The position numbers and the translations under genes are program-made. This document shows positions 16,910-26,464 of a stretch of 64,000 nt of DNA, piece by piece. The DNA is from Bacteroidales bacterium (lineage in GTDB: Bacteria; Bacteroidota; Bacteroidia; Bacteroidales; P3): NCBI GenBank assembly GCA_017480185.1, contig JAFVBC010000025.1, forward strand, positions 43,523-107,522. Reading direction: 5' to 3'. The notes under the pieces are model-generated. The model ran no database searches. It was given only the letters and a program-made list of their open reading frames with translations, and had not been told where the DNA came from. Every line of letters begins with the position of its first letter. The first letter of the stretch is position 1.

Positions 16910-18624
16910 TACTAAAAGTCTACAAACAACACTTCAACCGTAACGAATGGATTTTCTTTGCCGTTGCTGCTGTTCTCCATGCTATCATCTTCAGCTTCTA
17001 TCTACCTGGTGCCGACGACTTCTATTACCCCTATATATCTAATAGCAATGAACGACTAACCAAGTTGTGGCAAATCCTACCGAGCAACATATATGGATAC
17101 ACCCACATCAACGGGCGTTTCTTTACCCACTGCACGGTACAACTACTGCTTCTTTTGGGTGGTGGCTGGTGGGTTTACAGCAGCAGTGGCATTGTTTTCG
17201 GCCTTTTACTCTTCATGCTCACACTGTTGCACCGCCATTACCGTGGCCAACACTCTGTAAACACAGCCGATAAATACCTCATCGCTCTGCTCACCCTTTT
17301 TCTCGTGCCAAATATTGGTGGCAACTATTTTGGCCACACTGCATGCACAGTGAACTATCTGTGGGGCTCGGCAGCTGCAGCCTTCATGTTGCTATGTCAT
17401 CGTTATTTCTCCACACATCCCAATCCTGAAGCCTTGCGCCACCACTGGTGGTTGCTTCCGCTGGCATTCGTTGCCGCCACATGGAACGAAAGTTTTGGCA
17501 TAAGCGTTACTGGTGCCTTGGTTATCTACACCCTCTTCACCCTGCGACGCACCAATCGCAACACGTGGTGGTTTATGGCTGTACTGTGCATCGGCGTATT
17601 GTTCATAGTGGTTAGCCCAGGCAACCTACAACGATATAACTTTTATGCAGCCAAAACCTTTGATTTAACTCCAGCCACTCTCTTTTACAACTTCTTACGT
17701 CTTTCGCCCTACATCATCAAGCGCGTTGTCGCCGTTGCATTCACTATCGTTGTGTGCCTAATCAGCATAACAATCGATCTCATACGCCACAAGCGCATTG
17801 TTTTTCTGCGTCAATATAGCATTCTCTTCCTTGTAAGTTTTACGATAATGCTGTTTGCATTGTTCGTAACGTTCTATGGTGCTTATATGATGAACGTGGC
17901 AAGTGTGGTGGCAGCGCTACAGGGGGCGGCCTTTTGCCGACACTATTTTAAGCCCATGTCGGCCACAGCCACCACCATTGGCAAGGTAGCAGCCGTGACC
18001 ATTATGGCCGTCGACCTCATACCTGGCACACTTGCCCGCATCCAAGCTCAACAGGCGTGGAAAACGATCGAACATCAAATATTGACCGAAGGCCAGAATG
18101 TGGACATCATTGATATAAGTCCAATGATGAAAGTCAACGACCGACTTACAAATACCATCGGAGAACGATACGTAGATTTTACGCTTTTTTATGGCACCTG
18201 CGACCACGATGCTTGTGATGCATGTAAATTCCAACAAGGCTTCTACCACTACTACGACATTTACCATACGGTTGCCCTCCCCGTAGCAACTGTTGACGAT
18301 ATTCCCAAAATCACCGTGCCAGAAAACTGTATAAGCGACAATCTTTATTTAATCCCTGGCTACTCAAATTCATATCTGTTGGTGATGCCTATTGTGGCAG
18401 ACACTGAAACATTCTATGCTCACCTACAAGGTAAAGCGCTGCGACCTATTGACAAGGTTAAAGACTTTCTTCGCCATCGCGACTCACGCACCTTTTCTCC
18501 CGCACTTATAGCCATTTTGCCCCTACATTACGATTTTGAGGGAAAGAGATACGTATTCATTCCCGCATCACACACCTACCACCGCCAACTCCTGAAAATA
18601 GAGGTAAACGACAAGCCAGAATAG
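16906..18624 (+). CDS. Multi-span membrane protein, DUF6056-like
   Basis: 572 residues with about ten hydrophobic spans up to about residue 370 and then a roughly 200-residue soluble tail. It has YTHINGRFFTHC near the N-terminus, NYLWGSAAAAFMLL, WNESFG and VSPGNLQRYN, a spacing seen also in the next gene. I associate this with the DUF6056 family of polysaccharide-locus membrane proteins; function unknown. Layout resembles GT-C enzymes (large loop after first span, soluble tail), so a lipid-linked sugar transferase is possible. Confidence 0.7.
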   Translation: MILKVYKQHFNRNEWIFFAVAAVLHAIIFSFYLPGADDFYYPYISNSNERLTKLWQILPSNIYGYTHINGRFFTHCTVQLLLLLGGGWWVYSSSGIVFGLLLFMLTLLHRHYRGQHSVNTADKYLIALLTLFLVPNIGGNYFGHTACTVNYLWGSAAAAFMLLCHRYFSTHPNPEALRHHWWLLPLAFVAATWNESFGISVTGALVIYTLFTLRRTNRNTWWFMAVLCIGVLFIVVSPGNLQRYNFYAAKTFDLTPATLFYNFLRLSPYIIKRVVAVAFTIVVCLISITIDLIRHKRIVFLRQYSILFLVSFTIMLFALFVTFYGAYMMNVASVVAALQGAAFCRHYFKPMSATATTIGKVAAVTIMAVDLIPGTLARIQAQQAWKTIEHQILTEGQNVDIIDISPMMKVNDRLTNTIGERYVDFTLFYGTCDHDACDACKFQQGFYHYYDIYHTVALPVATVDDIPKITVPENCISDNLYLIPGYSNSYLLVMPIVADTETFYAHLQGKALRPIDKVKDFLRHRDSRTFSPALIAILPLHYDFEGKRYVFIPASHTYHRQLLKIEVNDKPE

Positions 18625-18628
18625 ACCC

Positions 18629-20275
18629 ATGCTCAAAACGGTGCTCAAATTGTGGCCTATATGGCTGCTGACGGCAACGGCATTCATGGTGTGCAACATG
18701 CTCACGCCCATGATGCTCGACGACTGCGCCTACGCCACCAGTGGCCGCACACTGCAAGCCATAGTCCGCACCCAGCACAATGCCTACCTAAACAGCAACG
18801 GACGCGTGTTGGCACATGGCATAGCCCAATTGTTTAGCGGCATTTGGGGAAAAACGCTTTTCAACATTGTCAACTCGATTGTGGCAGCCATGCTATCGAT
18901 GCTGCTGTTCTGTTTCGGGCGTGGGCATCGCAGCCAGTGTCCGTGGGCTGTGGCTGCTTTAGCCGCCAGCCTTGTATGGTTTGTCCTACCCGACCAGCCC
19001 ATCACCCTCCTGCTCATCGCAGGCAGCCTCAACTACGTGTGGGCCAGTGTAGTTATATTGCTCATGCTATTAGCCCTACGGTGGCTTAACTCACATCAAC
19101 ATCCATGGCACCACACCGCAGCCGTGATTGTGCTTTGCTTCGTGGCTGGGGCATGGGGCGAGATGTATGCCGTATGCATGGCACCTGCCATGATGGTCTT
19201 AGCCCTCGCCGACCATCGCTACCTAAACCGCCAGTGCATCGCTGCCTGGATTGGTTTCTGCATGGGAGCACTATTGATGCTTCTTGCACCTGGCAATTGG
19301 CATCGTATGGCCATGCTCGATCCTACGCCATTTGCCACCCGAGCCATAAACACCATTGTGGGTGTAGCCGATGGTGCCCTACCCTGGCTTTGGATAGCCA
19401 CGGCAATACTGGCCATTGTTGGGCGGCGAAAACGGCACGAAACCCACTTTTGGCGCGACAACCTACTATACATAGTTGCAACCATCGTGTCGGTGCTTTT
19501 CACCACAGTCAGCGGTGCAGCGTGGCCGCGCACATTCTTTGCCTGCTACGTGTTTGCCATCGTCATGCTGCTACGCCAAATGCAGCAAATACGGCTACCC
19601 AACGCGGCAAACATAGCCATTGCTGCCGTGTTGGCCATCACCATTGTGATAGACCTTGCTCAAGAGATGCCACAACTGCAAAGCCAACGCAGAGCCATGC
19701 TGCATTGTGTGCAAACCCCTTGCAACGAAGCATACGCGGTGTGGACGGGCAATGACGGGAGCAGAAAAACAGTGGGGCGTAACGCATTGAGCTTCGATGC
19801 CCAAAACTGGCGCAACACCAGTCTTTTCGGCTATCACGAAAGGCCATCGCTGCCAGTGATACCACAACAGGTAGAAGCTGTCTTAAAACAAAACGCCATC
19901 CCATCATCTGCCATAATCGGCGAAGAGGGGGGGGCATTTTTACTACTGTCCGACACCATTACAAAGCCTATAAGCAGCATCGTAATAACATTTGCCACCG
20001 ACACCGTGTGGCTTTGGCCCAGCAAAGCGGCACGTCTGATAGACATTTTTGGAACCAACCTGCACAGCCACTTTACCTCTCACCCCTCCGCATGGCAACG
20101 CCACCTAATGAAAAGCCAAGCGGGGCTGGAGCAAACCTTGAGAAACACCGACGACACCGATGCTTTCGGACAAGTGAATGTTCGTGGGCAACGAGTAGTT
20201 TTTATAGACTGTTCGGCTATAATACATGGAATCAGCAAGATAGAGAGCATTGCGCTCCTCTCCGACGATTACTAA
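18629..20275 (+). CDS. Multi-span membrane protein, DUF6056-like (second copy)
   Basis: 548 residues, a distant paralogue of the preceding protein. Shared landmarks are DDCAYAT, LNSNGRVLAHGIAQLF, SLNYVWAS, WGEMYAV and LAPGNWHRM, in the same order. About ten hydrophobic spans are followed by a soluble C-terminal region. It starts 4 bases after the stop upstream. An eight-G run lies in frame at 19927-19934 (GEEGGAF). The two genes probably arose by tandem duplication and act in the same glycan step; the reaction is unknown. Confidence 0.7.
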   Translation: MLKTVLKLWPIWLLTATAFMVCNMLTPMMLDDCAYATSGRTLQAIVRTQHNAYLNSNGRVLAHGIAQLFSGIWGKTLFNIVNSIVAAMLSMLLFCFGRGHRSQCPWAVAALAASLVWFVLPDQPITLLLIAGSLNYVWASVVILLMLLALRWLNSHQHPWHHTAAVIVLCFVAGAWGEMYAVCMAPAMMVLALADHRYLNRQCIAAWIGFCMGALLMLLAPGNWHRMAMLDPTPFATRAINTIVGVADGALPWLWIATAILAIVGRRKRHETHFWRDNLLYIVATIVSVLFTTVSGAAWPRTFFACYVFAIVMLLRQMQQIRLPNAANIAIAAVLAITIVIDLAQEMPQLQSQRRAMLHCVQTPCNEAYAVWTGNDGSRKTVGRNALSFDAQNWRNTSLFGYHERPSLPVIPQQVEAVLKQNAIPSSAIIGEEGGAFLLLSDTITKPISSIVITFATDTVWLWPSKAARLIDIFGTNLHSHFTSHPSAWQRHLMKSQAGLEQTLRNTDDTDAFGQVNVRGQRVVFIDCSAIIHGISKIESIALLSDDY

Positions 20276-20330
20276 AACCCCTTATTTTTAGCAAAAATGC
20301 ACATCCCTGATAATCAACCACAAATAAGGA

Positions 20331-20411
20331 CCATCTCCCTATCAAGTCCTGATCAACTCCCTATCAAGTCCTGCCCAACTCCCACCATGGCAGGAGATGA
20401 TGGGGAGATGG
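20331..20411 (+). repeat. Intergenic tandem repeat and hairpin over a start codon
   Basis: CTCCCTATCAAGTCCTG occurs twice (20335-20351 and 20357-20373, 22-base period). CCATCTCCC at 20331-20339 is the reverse complement of GGGAGATGG at 20403-20411, closing a hairpin that covers the ATG at 20408. The complement contains GGACTTGATAGGGAGTTGAT, which also occurs at 36.2 kb. Confidence 0.75.
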
Positions 20412-21343
20412 ATAGTAGAGGGTCTGCCGAAGAGCCTTTTTTCTCAGTGGTGGTTCCCGTCTACAACACGAGGCAATACCTTACCTGTTGCATTGATAGC
20501 ATAGTGCAACAGACCTTCGTCAACTGGGAGGCTCTGCTTATTGACGATGGAAGCACCGATGGTTGTGGGGCGCTGCTCGACAGCCGATCCGAAGCCGACA
20601 GCCGATTGCGCGTGGTACATCAGCAAAACCAAGGCCTGTCGGTGGCGCGCAACCGGGGCATAGAGATGGCTCGGGGGCAATATGTGGTGCTGCTCGACAG
20701 CGACGATTGGATTGAGCCAACCATGCTGCAACAGCTTCATTCCCTGTGCGATGGAGCCGACATGGTGGCTTTTGGAGGGTGGGGAAAAAAAAACCTCTAC
20801 AGACCAAGCCCTGCCGTCTATGCCACAGGATGGCAATACTATAACGCCGAGGCATTACAAAAGCACACGTTCAACTTTGTATGCACTGTACTACGCACCT
20901 ACCGCCGCGCCTTTTGGGTCGATAAAGGCATTACTTTCCAACCAGGACTGGTGCACGAGGACAACCTTTTCACCCCCCTGGTATGCCATGCCGCCGAGCG
21001 CGTAGTGGTGGCCGACATCACAGCCTATCACTACCGCGTGCAAGACAGTGGCACACTGCATAGTGCCAGCAATCTAGTCCTCATCGACATTGCCAACCAA
21101 TTGTTTGCCCACTTTGAGCAACACGGTGAGAAACAGACAGCTGTGATATACCGATATATTGTTCACCTGTATCAGATGGGCTTTTTGGCCTCGACCGCAC
21201 AGACCGACCACACATTGTTGCGTCAAGCCAACCATCGCGCATGGAGCATAGCCGCTCAGCATAAACTCCGCCACCGCATAAACCACCTTGTAATTCGCAC
21301 CTGCCCCCCACTCTATCGACTGATGCATCGCATTGGCCTTTAG
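20408..21343 (+). CDS. Glycosyltransferase family 2
   Basis: 311 residues from ATG 20408. FSVVVPVYNTRQYL, LIDDGSTDGC, GLSVARNRGIEMARG and LLDSDDWIEP give a textbook GT2 GT-A domain. The open frame goes back to 20297, but the upstream part is translated intergenic repeat, so a start at 20387 or 20408 is more likely; 20408 places the ATG inside the 3' arm of a hairpin. A nine-A run lies at 20785-20793. Substrate unknown. Confidence 0.88.
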   Translation: MDSRGSAEEPFFSVVVPVYNTRQYLTCCIDSIVQQTFVNWEALLIDDGSTDGCGALLDSRSEADSRLRVVHQQNQGLSVARNRGIEMARGQYVVLLDSDDWIEPTMLQQLHSLCDGADMVAFGGWGKKNLYRPSPAVYATGWQYYNAEALQKHTFNFVCTVLRTYRRAFWVDKGITFQPGLVHEDNLFTPLVCHAAERVVVADITAYHYRVQDSGTLHSASNLVLIDIANQLFAHFEQHGEKQTAVIYRYIVHLYQMGFLASTAQTDHTLLRQANHRAWSIAAQHKLRHRINHLVIRTCPPLYRLMHRIGL

Positions 21344-21471
21344 CGAGCCGACCGTGGTTGTCAATTGCGTCAACTGCACAATAGCAAAGCATTTATTGCG
21401 TTCTCGTTTGGGTGAGTAGTTGTTGCCCACCAATGATGCAAATGTCAAAGTCCAATGCCACAGAGAATGTC

Positions 21472-22425
21472 ATGGCGACATTCACCATAGTTATGCCCGT
21501 GTGGAATAAAGCAGCCTACGTCGGGCGTGCCATTGGCAGTGTGCTTGCCCAAAGCCGCGGAGATTGGGAGATGATAGTGGTCGACGATGACAGCACCGAC
21601 AACAGCGCACAAGTGGCCGAGAGCTTTGCCGACAGGCGTATAAGCGTAGTGCATGCCGTTCACGAGGGGGTGAGTAGTGCTCGCAACCGTGCCGCCACCA
21701 TGGCCAAGGGCTGTTATATTTGCTTTTTGGATGCCGACGACTGGTATGAGCCCACATTTCTTGACCAAATGCACGCCCTCATAGCGCACCACCCCGATGC
21801 AGGCCTCTATGCCACAGCCTACAACATTGTGAAGTACGGCCAATATCGCCCTGCCCCAATAGGGTTTGACGAAGGCTTTACAGAGGGCATCATTGACTAT
21901 TGCGCCACCTATGCTCGCACACTGTGCATGCCTGTGTGGACAGGAGCCTCATGCATGCCACTTGGGGTATTCAACGCCATGGGTGGTTTCGATGCCGAGT
22001 TGCACATAGGCGAAGACTTCGACCTTTGGATGCGCACCAGTCTTAATTATCCTGTAGTGATGACACGCGAGGCTCTGAGCAACTACAACCAAGATGCAGA
22101 ATACACCTGGCGCGCCAGCAAACAGTTGCACCCACCGCAACACAACGTATTGTGGCATCTTGACCACTTGCCCAAACTCCCCAACATCATAGCCTTGACC
22201 GACCGCATGAAAGCCTACGCATTGTGGCCGTACTATCTTTCGCACCGATACCACACCGAGGCCTCACAACTGTTGGAGAGCGTGGATTGGCAAACGTTGC
22301 CCCCAAAAGAGAAGAGACGTTACGACAGGCCGCTGTGGCAAAGTCGCATGCTAAACATCATACACCAAGGGCTTTACAGATGCCTACACACCGCACGAAC
22401 AATTAAAGCCCGCATTGCATCATGA
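21472..22425 (+). CDS. Glycosyltransferase family 2
   Basis: 317 residues from ATG 21472 (in-frame ATGs at 21412 and 21442 are alternatives). FTIVMPVWNKAAYVGRAI, VVDDDSTDNS, GVSSARNRAA and FLDADDWYEP match GT2. It ends 4 bases inside the next gene. A gap of 128 bases to the gene upstream holds no recognised promoter. Confidence 0.88.
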   Translation: MATFTIVMPVWNKAAYVGRAIGSVLAQSRGDWEMIVVDDDSTDNSAQVAESFADRRISVVHAVHEGVSSARNRAATMAKGCYICFLDADDWYEPTFLDQMHALIAHHPDAGLYATAYNIVKYGQYRPAPIGFDEGFTEGIIDYCATYARTLCMPVWTGASCMPLGVFNAMGGFDAELHIGEDFDLWMRTSLNYPVVMTREALSNYNQDAEYTWRASKQLHPPQHNVLWHLDHLPKLPNIIALTDRMKAYALWPYYLSHRYHTEASQLLESVDWQTLPPKEKRRYDRPLWQSRMLNIIHQGLYRCLHTARTIKARIAS

Positions 22426-23141
22426 TTCCACAAACGCTCCACTACTGCTGGTTTGGGCACAAGCCTCTACCCCCATTGGCACAGCAATGCATTGCCACAT
22501 GGCAGGAGCACATGCCCACATGGCGACTGCAACGATGGGACGAGGGCAACTTCGACCCACAAAGGGTGCCCTACACAGCCGAAGCTTACGCCGCCGAAAA
22601 GTATGCCTTTGTGAGCGACTATGTGCGGCTGTGGGTGTTGAGCAACTACGGAGGGGTGTATTTAGATGTCGACTTTTGCGTGCTACAATCGTTCGCGCCC
22701 TTGATGCATCATCATGCCTTTGCGGGTTTTGAAGGCAGCAAACATTTGCCACTACGCGCTGCAGTGATTGGCAGCGAGGCGCATGGCCAATGGATTGACG
22801 AAATGCTACACCTTTACGACGATTTGCACTTTGCCCTCCCCGACGGACGTTTCGACCTCACAACCAACGTGCAACGCCTATCGGCACACATGAGTCAACA
22901 CGGTTTTATTCAAAATGGCAAGGAACAAGACTATAAAGACCTGCATATCTATCCCGTTGAATATTTCTCGCCCCACCTCACAACAGGCGAGTATCGCCCA
23001 ACCGAACACACCTTTGCCGAACACACCAATCTGGGCTCGTGGCACAGCAACAACAACGGATGGAAAGAGACTATAAGGCAAATGGTGGGGCAGCGAAATA
23101 TGACGCGCCTTATTAAACTGAAAAGAAAACTTTTGGGATGA
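22422..23141 (+). CDS. Glycosyltransferase family 32 (second copy)
   Basis: 239 residues. MIPQTLHYCWFGHKPLPP at the start and FVSDYVRLWVLSNYGGVYLDVDF with the DxD pair (DVD) mark it as GT32, related to the enzyme at 11420-12199. The C-terminal part has a GSWHSNNNGWK segment of the kind seen in the family. It overlaps the GT2 stop by 4 bases. Sugar specificity is unknown. Confidence 0.9.
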   Translation: MIPQTLHYCWFGHKPLPPLAQQCIATWQEHMPTWRLQRWDEGNFDPQRVPYTAEAYAAEKYAFVSDYVRLWVLSNYGGVYLDVDFCVLQSFAPLMHHHAFAGFEGSKHLPLRAAVIGSEAHGQWIDEMLHLYDDLHFALPDGRFDLTTNVQRLSAHMSQHGFIQNGKEQDYKDLHIYPVEYFSPHLTTGEYRPTEHTFAEHTNLGSWHSNNNGWKETIRQMVGQRNMTRLIKLKRKLLG

Positions 23142-23145
23142 GCCG

Positions 23146-24549
23146 ATGATTGACCATTTTCCACCAAAGATAGCCAATACGGCTATATATATCTACCTCG
23201 GCACGTTGGCCGCAGTAAGTCTGCTGTATCGCAACTTTGCCATGTCGTGGCAATTCATGGCCATAGGCATTATGTGGGTGGTACTATTTTTTGTAGGAGC
23301 CTCGCAATGCAGTCGGCGGTGGGCAAGCCTACCAGAACGTAGATTTCTATTATATATCACACTCACTGCATTCTTGTTACGCGTGGCGTGGGTGTTGTTT
23401 AGCTACTATTTCTATATTGCAAAGACAGGCATTCCGTTCGAATTTGAGACTGCCGATGCCGTGGGCTACTACGAACAAGGAATTGGGTTCTCCACCCTAC
23501 CTATCGGCGAGGCTTTTCGCATACTTTTTCTCGAATCCGCAGGAGTTTCGGACTCGGGCTATATCTTCCTACTCTCACTCCTCAGCCGCATCACTGGCTA
23601 CTACATCATTCCGGCTCGCATAGTAAAATCAGCATTCAGTGCAGCCACACTACTCTTTCTATACCCCCTTGCAAAACGCAACATCGGAGAAAACGGCGCA
23701 CGCATTGCCACCACGTTGGCGTGCTTTATGCCCAACCTAATCTACTATTGTGGTCTGCATCTGAAAGAGACCATAATGATATTTTGCCTTATAGCTTTCC
23801 TCGACCAAGCCGACCGCGTGCTCCGCAACGCCACATTGAACGTTTTCAACATTGTGCTGGCCATTTTCTTTGCTATAAGCCTTTTCACCTTTCGCACCGT
23901 GCTGGGCATTGCAGCCTTGTTTGCCTTCGCATCCGCACTTCTGTTTAGCGACAAAGCCTACGTTGGGAAACGTAGGCGCATAATCCTTATCATATGGATA
24001 GCCCTTTCCTTATCTGCACTGTCTGGCGGAACTATACTTAACGAGGTGGAACACACATGGCAAGGGCGCTTTGAGAATCAGATGCAAAAACGAGACTATC
24101 AAGTAAACAGCGGCTATGGCTGGGCAAAATACGCCACTGGTGTTACAATGGCGCCACTCATGCTTTTCATGCCATTCCCCACAATGGTTGATGTCGACCA
24201 ACAATACAACCAGCAGGTAGTTTCGGGAGGTAACTATGTGCGAAATTTCTTTGGTGGATTTGTACTTCTAGCCATCTTTTCTGCCTTGTTTGTCAACAAA
24301 CGTTGGCGCAGCATGGTACTGATCGGTGCATTTACATTTATCTACCTTGGCATAATATCCCTAAGCGGATTCGCTAACAGTGAACGTTTTGTGCTGCCCG
24401 CCCTACCTATATTGCTAATTATGACGGCCGAAGGTATACAACAACTAAACGCCAAGAACTATCGTTACATAAAGTGGTGGTACTACATAGTACCCCTAAT
24501 GTCGTTGGGGTGGGTGTTTTTCAAACTTGGCACAAGAAACCTGCTATGA
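23146..24549 (+). CDS. Polytopic membrane protein, GT-C or O-antigen-polymerase-like
   Basis: 467 residues, about eleven hydrophobic spans. Acidic residues follow the third span (FEFETADAVGYYEQG), and a YYCGLHLKETIMIF motif lies near the middle, both features of GT-C (dolichyl-phosphate-mannose-type) glycosyltransferase-like proteins. Wzy-type polymerase is the main alternative. With a Wzm/Wzt export system no Wzy is needed, which favours a GT-C role, but this is inference. Starts 4 bases after the GT32 stop and overlaps the next gene by 4. Confidence 0.6.
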   Translation: MIDHFPPKIANTAIYIYLGTLAAVSLLYRNFAMSWQFMAIGIMWVVLFFVGASQCSRRWASLPERRFLLYITLTAFLLRVAWVLFSYYFYIAKTGIPFEFETADAVGYYEQGIGFSTLPIGEAFRILFLESAGVSDSGYIFLLSLLSRITGYYIIPARIVKSAFSAATLLFLYPLAKRNIGENGARIATTLACFMPNLIYYCGLHLKETIMIFCLIAFLDQADRVLRNATLNVFNIVLAIFFAISLFTFRTVLGIAALFAFASALLFSDKAYVGKRRRIILIIWIALSLSALSGGTILNEVEHTWQGRFENQMQKRDYQVNSGYGWAKYATGVTMAPLMLFMPFPTMVDVDQQYNQQVVSGGNYVRNFFGGFVLLAIFSALFVNKRWRSMVLIGAFTFIYLGIISLSGFANSERFVLPALPILLIMTAEGIQQLNAKNYRYIKWWYYIVPLMSLGWVFFKLGTRNLL

Positions 24550-25484
24550 AAGTAATGGTGGTGGCTAAATACGGTCGGCATGGGTTTGCTCCATTTGTGC
24601 AAGAGCAGGTTGATGCCCTGCGTCAACAAGGCGTAGACGTAACTACTTTTGCAGTAAAGGGACGTGGCATTGGTGGTTACCTTCACAATATCAAACCCTT
24701 GAAAAAGGCACTACAAGCCGTAGCCCCCGACTTAATGCACGCTCATTACGGCCTATGTGGGCTGTTGTGCAACATGCAACGAGGCGTACCAGTAATTACC
24801 ACTTACCACGGAAGCGACATAAACGACTGGCACATACGCCAATTGTCGAAGATAAGTATATGGTTTTCTGTTGCAAATATCTTCGTATCAGATGCTTTAC
24901 TCCATATGGTTCGGTATCGTAGACGGGCATACGTGCAACCCTGTGGAGTAGATACCACCCTGTTTTACCCGATAGATAAAACCGAAGCAAGAAAGAGATT
25001 AGGGCTCGACAGCAAACATCACATTGTACTCTTCGCCAGTTCATATACCAACGCCGTAAAAAGCCCCAACCTTGCCAAAGAGGCTGTAGCTGGGCTAAAC
25101 GATAGCAACGTATGCCTCATAGAACTAAATAATTACAGCCGCGCAGAGGTGGCTCTATTGTTGAACGCCGCCGATGTGCTGTTGCTGACATCAAAGCACG
25201 AAGGGAGCCCTCAGGTTGTGAAAGAGGCCATGGCGGTAGGATGCCCAATAGTGAGCGTTGATGTGGGCGACGTACGCAAGCAAATAGCCGACACAGGGAA
25301 TAACTATGTTTCCGCCACACGCAGTTCAACCGAACTTACCTCATTGCTACGAAAGGTTTTGAAAAACAACCAACGCTCTAACGGACGCGAAAAATTGATA
25401 AAGAACGGATTAACTAACGAAGCAGTTGCTCAAAGCCTTTGCCGAATATTCCAACAAGCAATCAATGATAACATCCAACATTGA
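24546..25484 (+). CDS. Glycosyltransferase family 4
   Basis: 312 residues from ATG 24546, overlapping the membrane protein stop by 4 bases. LMHAHYGLCGLL, TTYHGSDIND and the C-terminal signature KHEGSPQVVKEAMAVGCPIVSVDVGD (E-x7-E) identify a GT-B family-4 enzyme. The product ends 20 bases inside the following gene. Donor and acceptor are unknown. Confidence 0.9.
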   Translation: MKVMVVAKYGRHGFAPFVQEQVDALRQQGVDVTTFAVKGRGIGGYLHNIKPLKKALQAVAPDLMHAHYGLCGLLCNMQRGVPVITTYHGSDINDWHIRQLSKISIWFSVANIFVSDALLHMVRYRRRAYVQPCGVDTTLFYPIDKTEARKRLGLDSKHHIVLFASSYTNAVKSPNLAKEAVAGLNDSNVCLIELNNYSRAEVALLLNAADVLLLTSKHEGSPQVVKEAMAVGCPIVSVDVGDVRKQIADTGNNYVSATRSSTELTSLLRKVLKNNQRSNGREKLIKNGLTNEAVAQSLCRIFQQAINDNIQH

Positions 25485-26463
25485 GCGCATAGATCCCACC
25501 CAATGGGACGAACTGTTGACGAACTCATCAACAGCCTCGTGGCATCAATCGTTTGCAGCCTATCGGTTCTTCTCATCACAAAAACCTTATATTGAGCCTT
25601 TTATATTTGCTTATTCTCGCAATGGAAGCCTTAAGGCAATAGTGTCTGGCTACCTTACCAACGACTATTCGGGAATTAAACGAAGACTTTCTCGCCGAGC
25701 AATAATAATGGGAGGCCCTCTACTTGCAAACGACATTGAACAATATGAGGTTGCCTCACTGCTCTCCACACTAATCAACTCGCTGAAAAGAGAATGCATA
25801 TATATAGAAACTCGCAACTTTAGCGACTATTCCACATGGAATGAAGCGTTTAGCCAAGCGCACTTTACCTACGCGCCACACCTAAATTTCCATATAGACA
25901 CCAGTAGCCCCACTCTTGTAGAATCACAAATGAGCAAGAAGCTACGTCGTAAAGTGCGCACCTCCTTTAGCGAAGGAGCTACAGTGATAACCCAACCAAC
26001 CAATGAGCAAGTAACCGCCTGGTATACAATCCTCCAACATCTTTACCACACAAAAGTAAAAACCCCACTCTTCCCGCTCTCATTTTTTCTTGCTCTAAAC
26101 AACGAACCCACCGCACGCTATACCCTAATAGAGTACGAGGGTGATATTGTTGGAGGCACACTTTGCATGGTGCTTGAGGGGAAAACAGCCTACGAATGGT
26201 TTGCCTGTGGCAACAATCAAATAAGCAACAAGATACACTCATCTTGTGTAGCCACATATGCTTCTATAATGCGAGTAATGGCCGAAGGTTGCAGTCGATA
26301 CGACATGATGGGGGCAGGTCGCCCCAACGAGGCTTACGGTGTACGTGATTTCAAAGCCCAATTTGGTGGTAGTTTAGTACAGCATGGCCGATATTTACAC
26401 ATAAACAGGCCTCTTCTTTACAACATTGGACGTATGGCAATAAGCATCATAAAACACATGTAA
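25465..26463 (+). CDS. FemAB/GNAT-like acyltransferase
   Basis: 332 residues from ATG 25465. Residues around KKLRRKVRTS and the late motif YEWFACGNNQ...IHSSCVATYASI, then RYDMMGAGRPNEAYGVRDFKAQFGG, match the FemAB-like / BioF2-like acetyltransferase group (Acetyltransf_6), which transfers acyl or aminoacyl groups to sugars or peptides. It sits just before a DegT aminotransferase, so it may acylate the amino sugar that enzyme makes. It overlaps the upstream GT4 by 20 bases. Confidence 0.75.
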   Translation: MITSNIERIDPTQWDELLTNSSTASWHQSFAAYRFFSSQKPYIEPFIFAYSRNGSLKAIVSGYLTNDYSGIKRRLSRRAIIMGGPLLANDIEQYEVASLLSTLINSLKRECIYIETRNFSDYSTWNEAFSQAHFTYAPHLNFHIDTSSPTLVESQMSKKLRRKVRTSFSEGATVITQPTNEQVTAWYTILQHLYHTKVKTPLFPLSFFLALNNEPTARYTLIEYEGDIVGGTLCMVLEGKTAYEWFACGNNQISNKIHSSCVATYASIMRVMAEGCSRYDMMGAGRPNEAYGVRDFKAQFGGSLVQHGRYLHINRPLLYNIGRMAISIIKHM

Positions 26464-26464
26464 T

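Noticed and set aside
19105-19755. 216-residue frame inside the second DUF6056-like gene
   Set aside because: Same-strand alternate frame of a clear membrane protein; composition rich in His/Arg/Cys, typical of a shadow frame.
20331-20411. CRISPR-like repeat
   Set aside because: Only two 17-base units with 5-base separation; no spacers of typical length and no cas genes.
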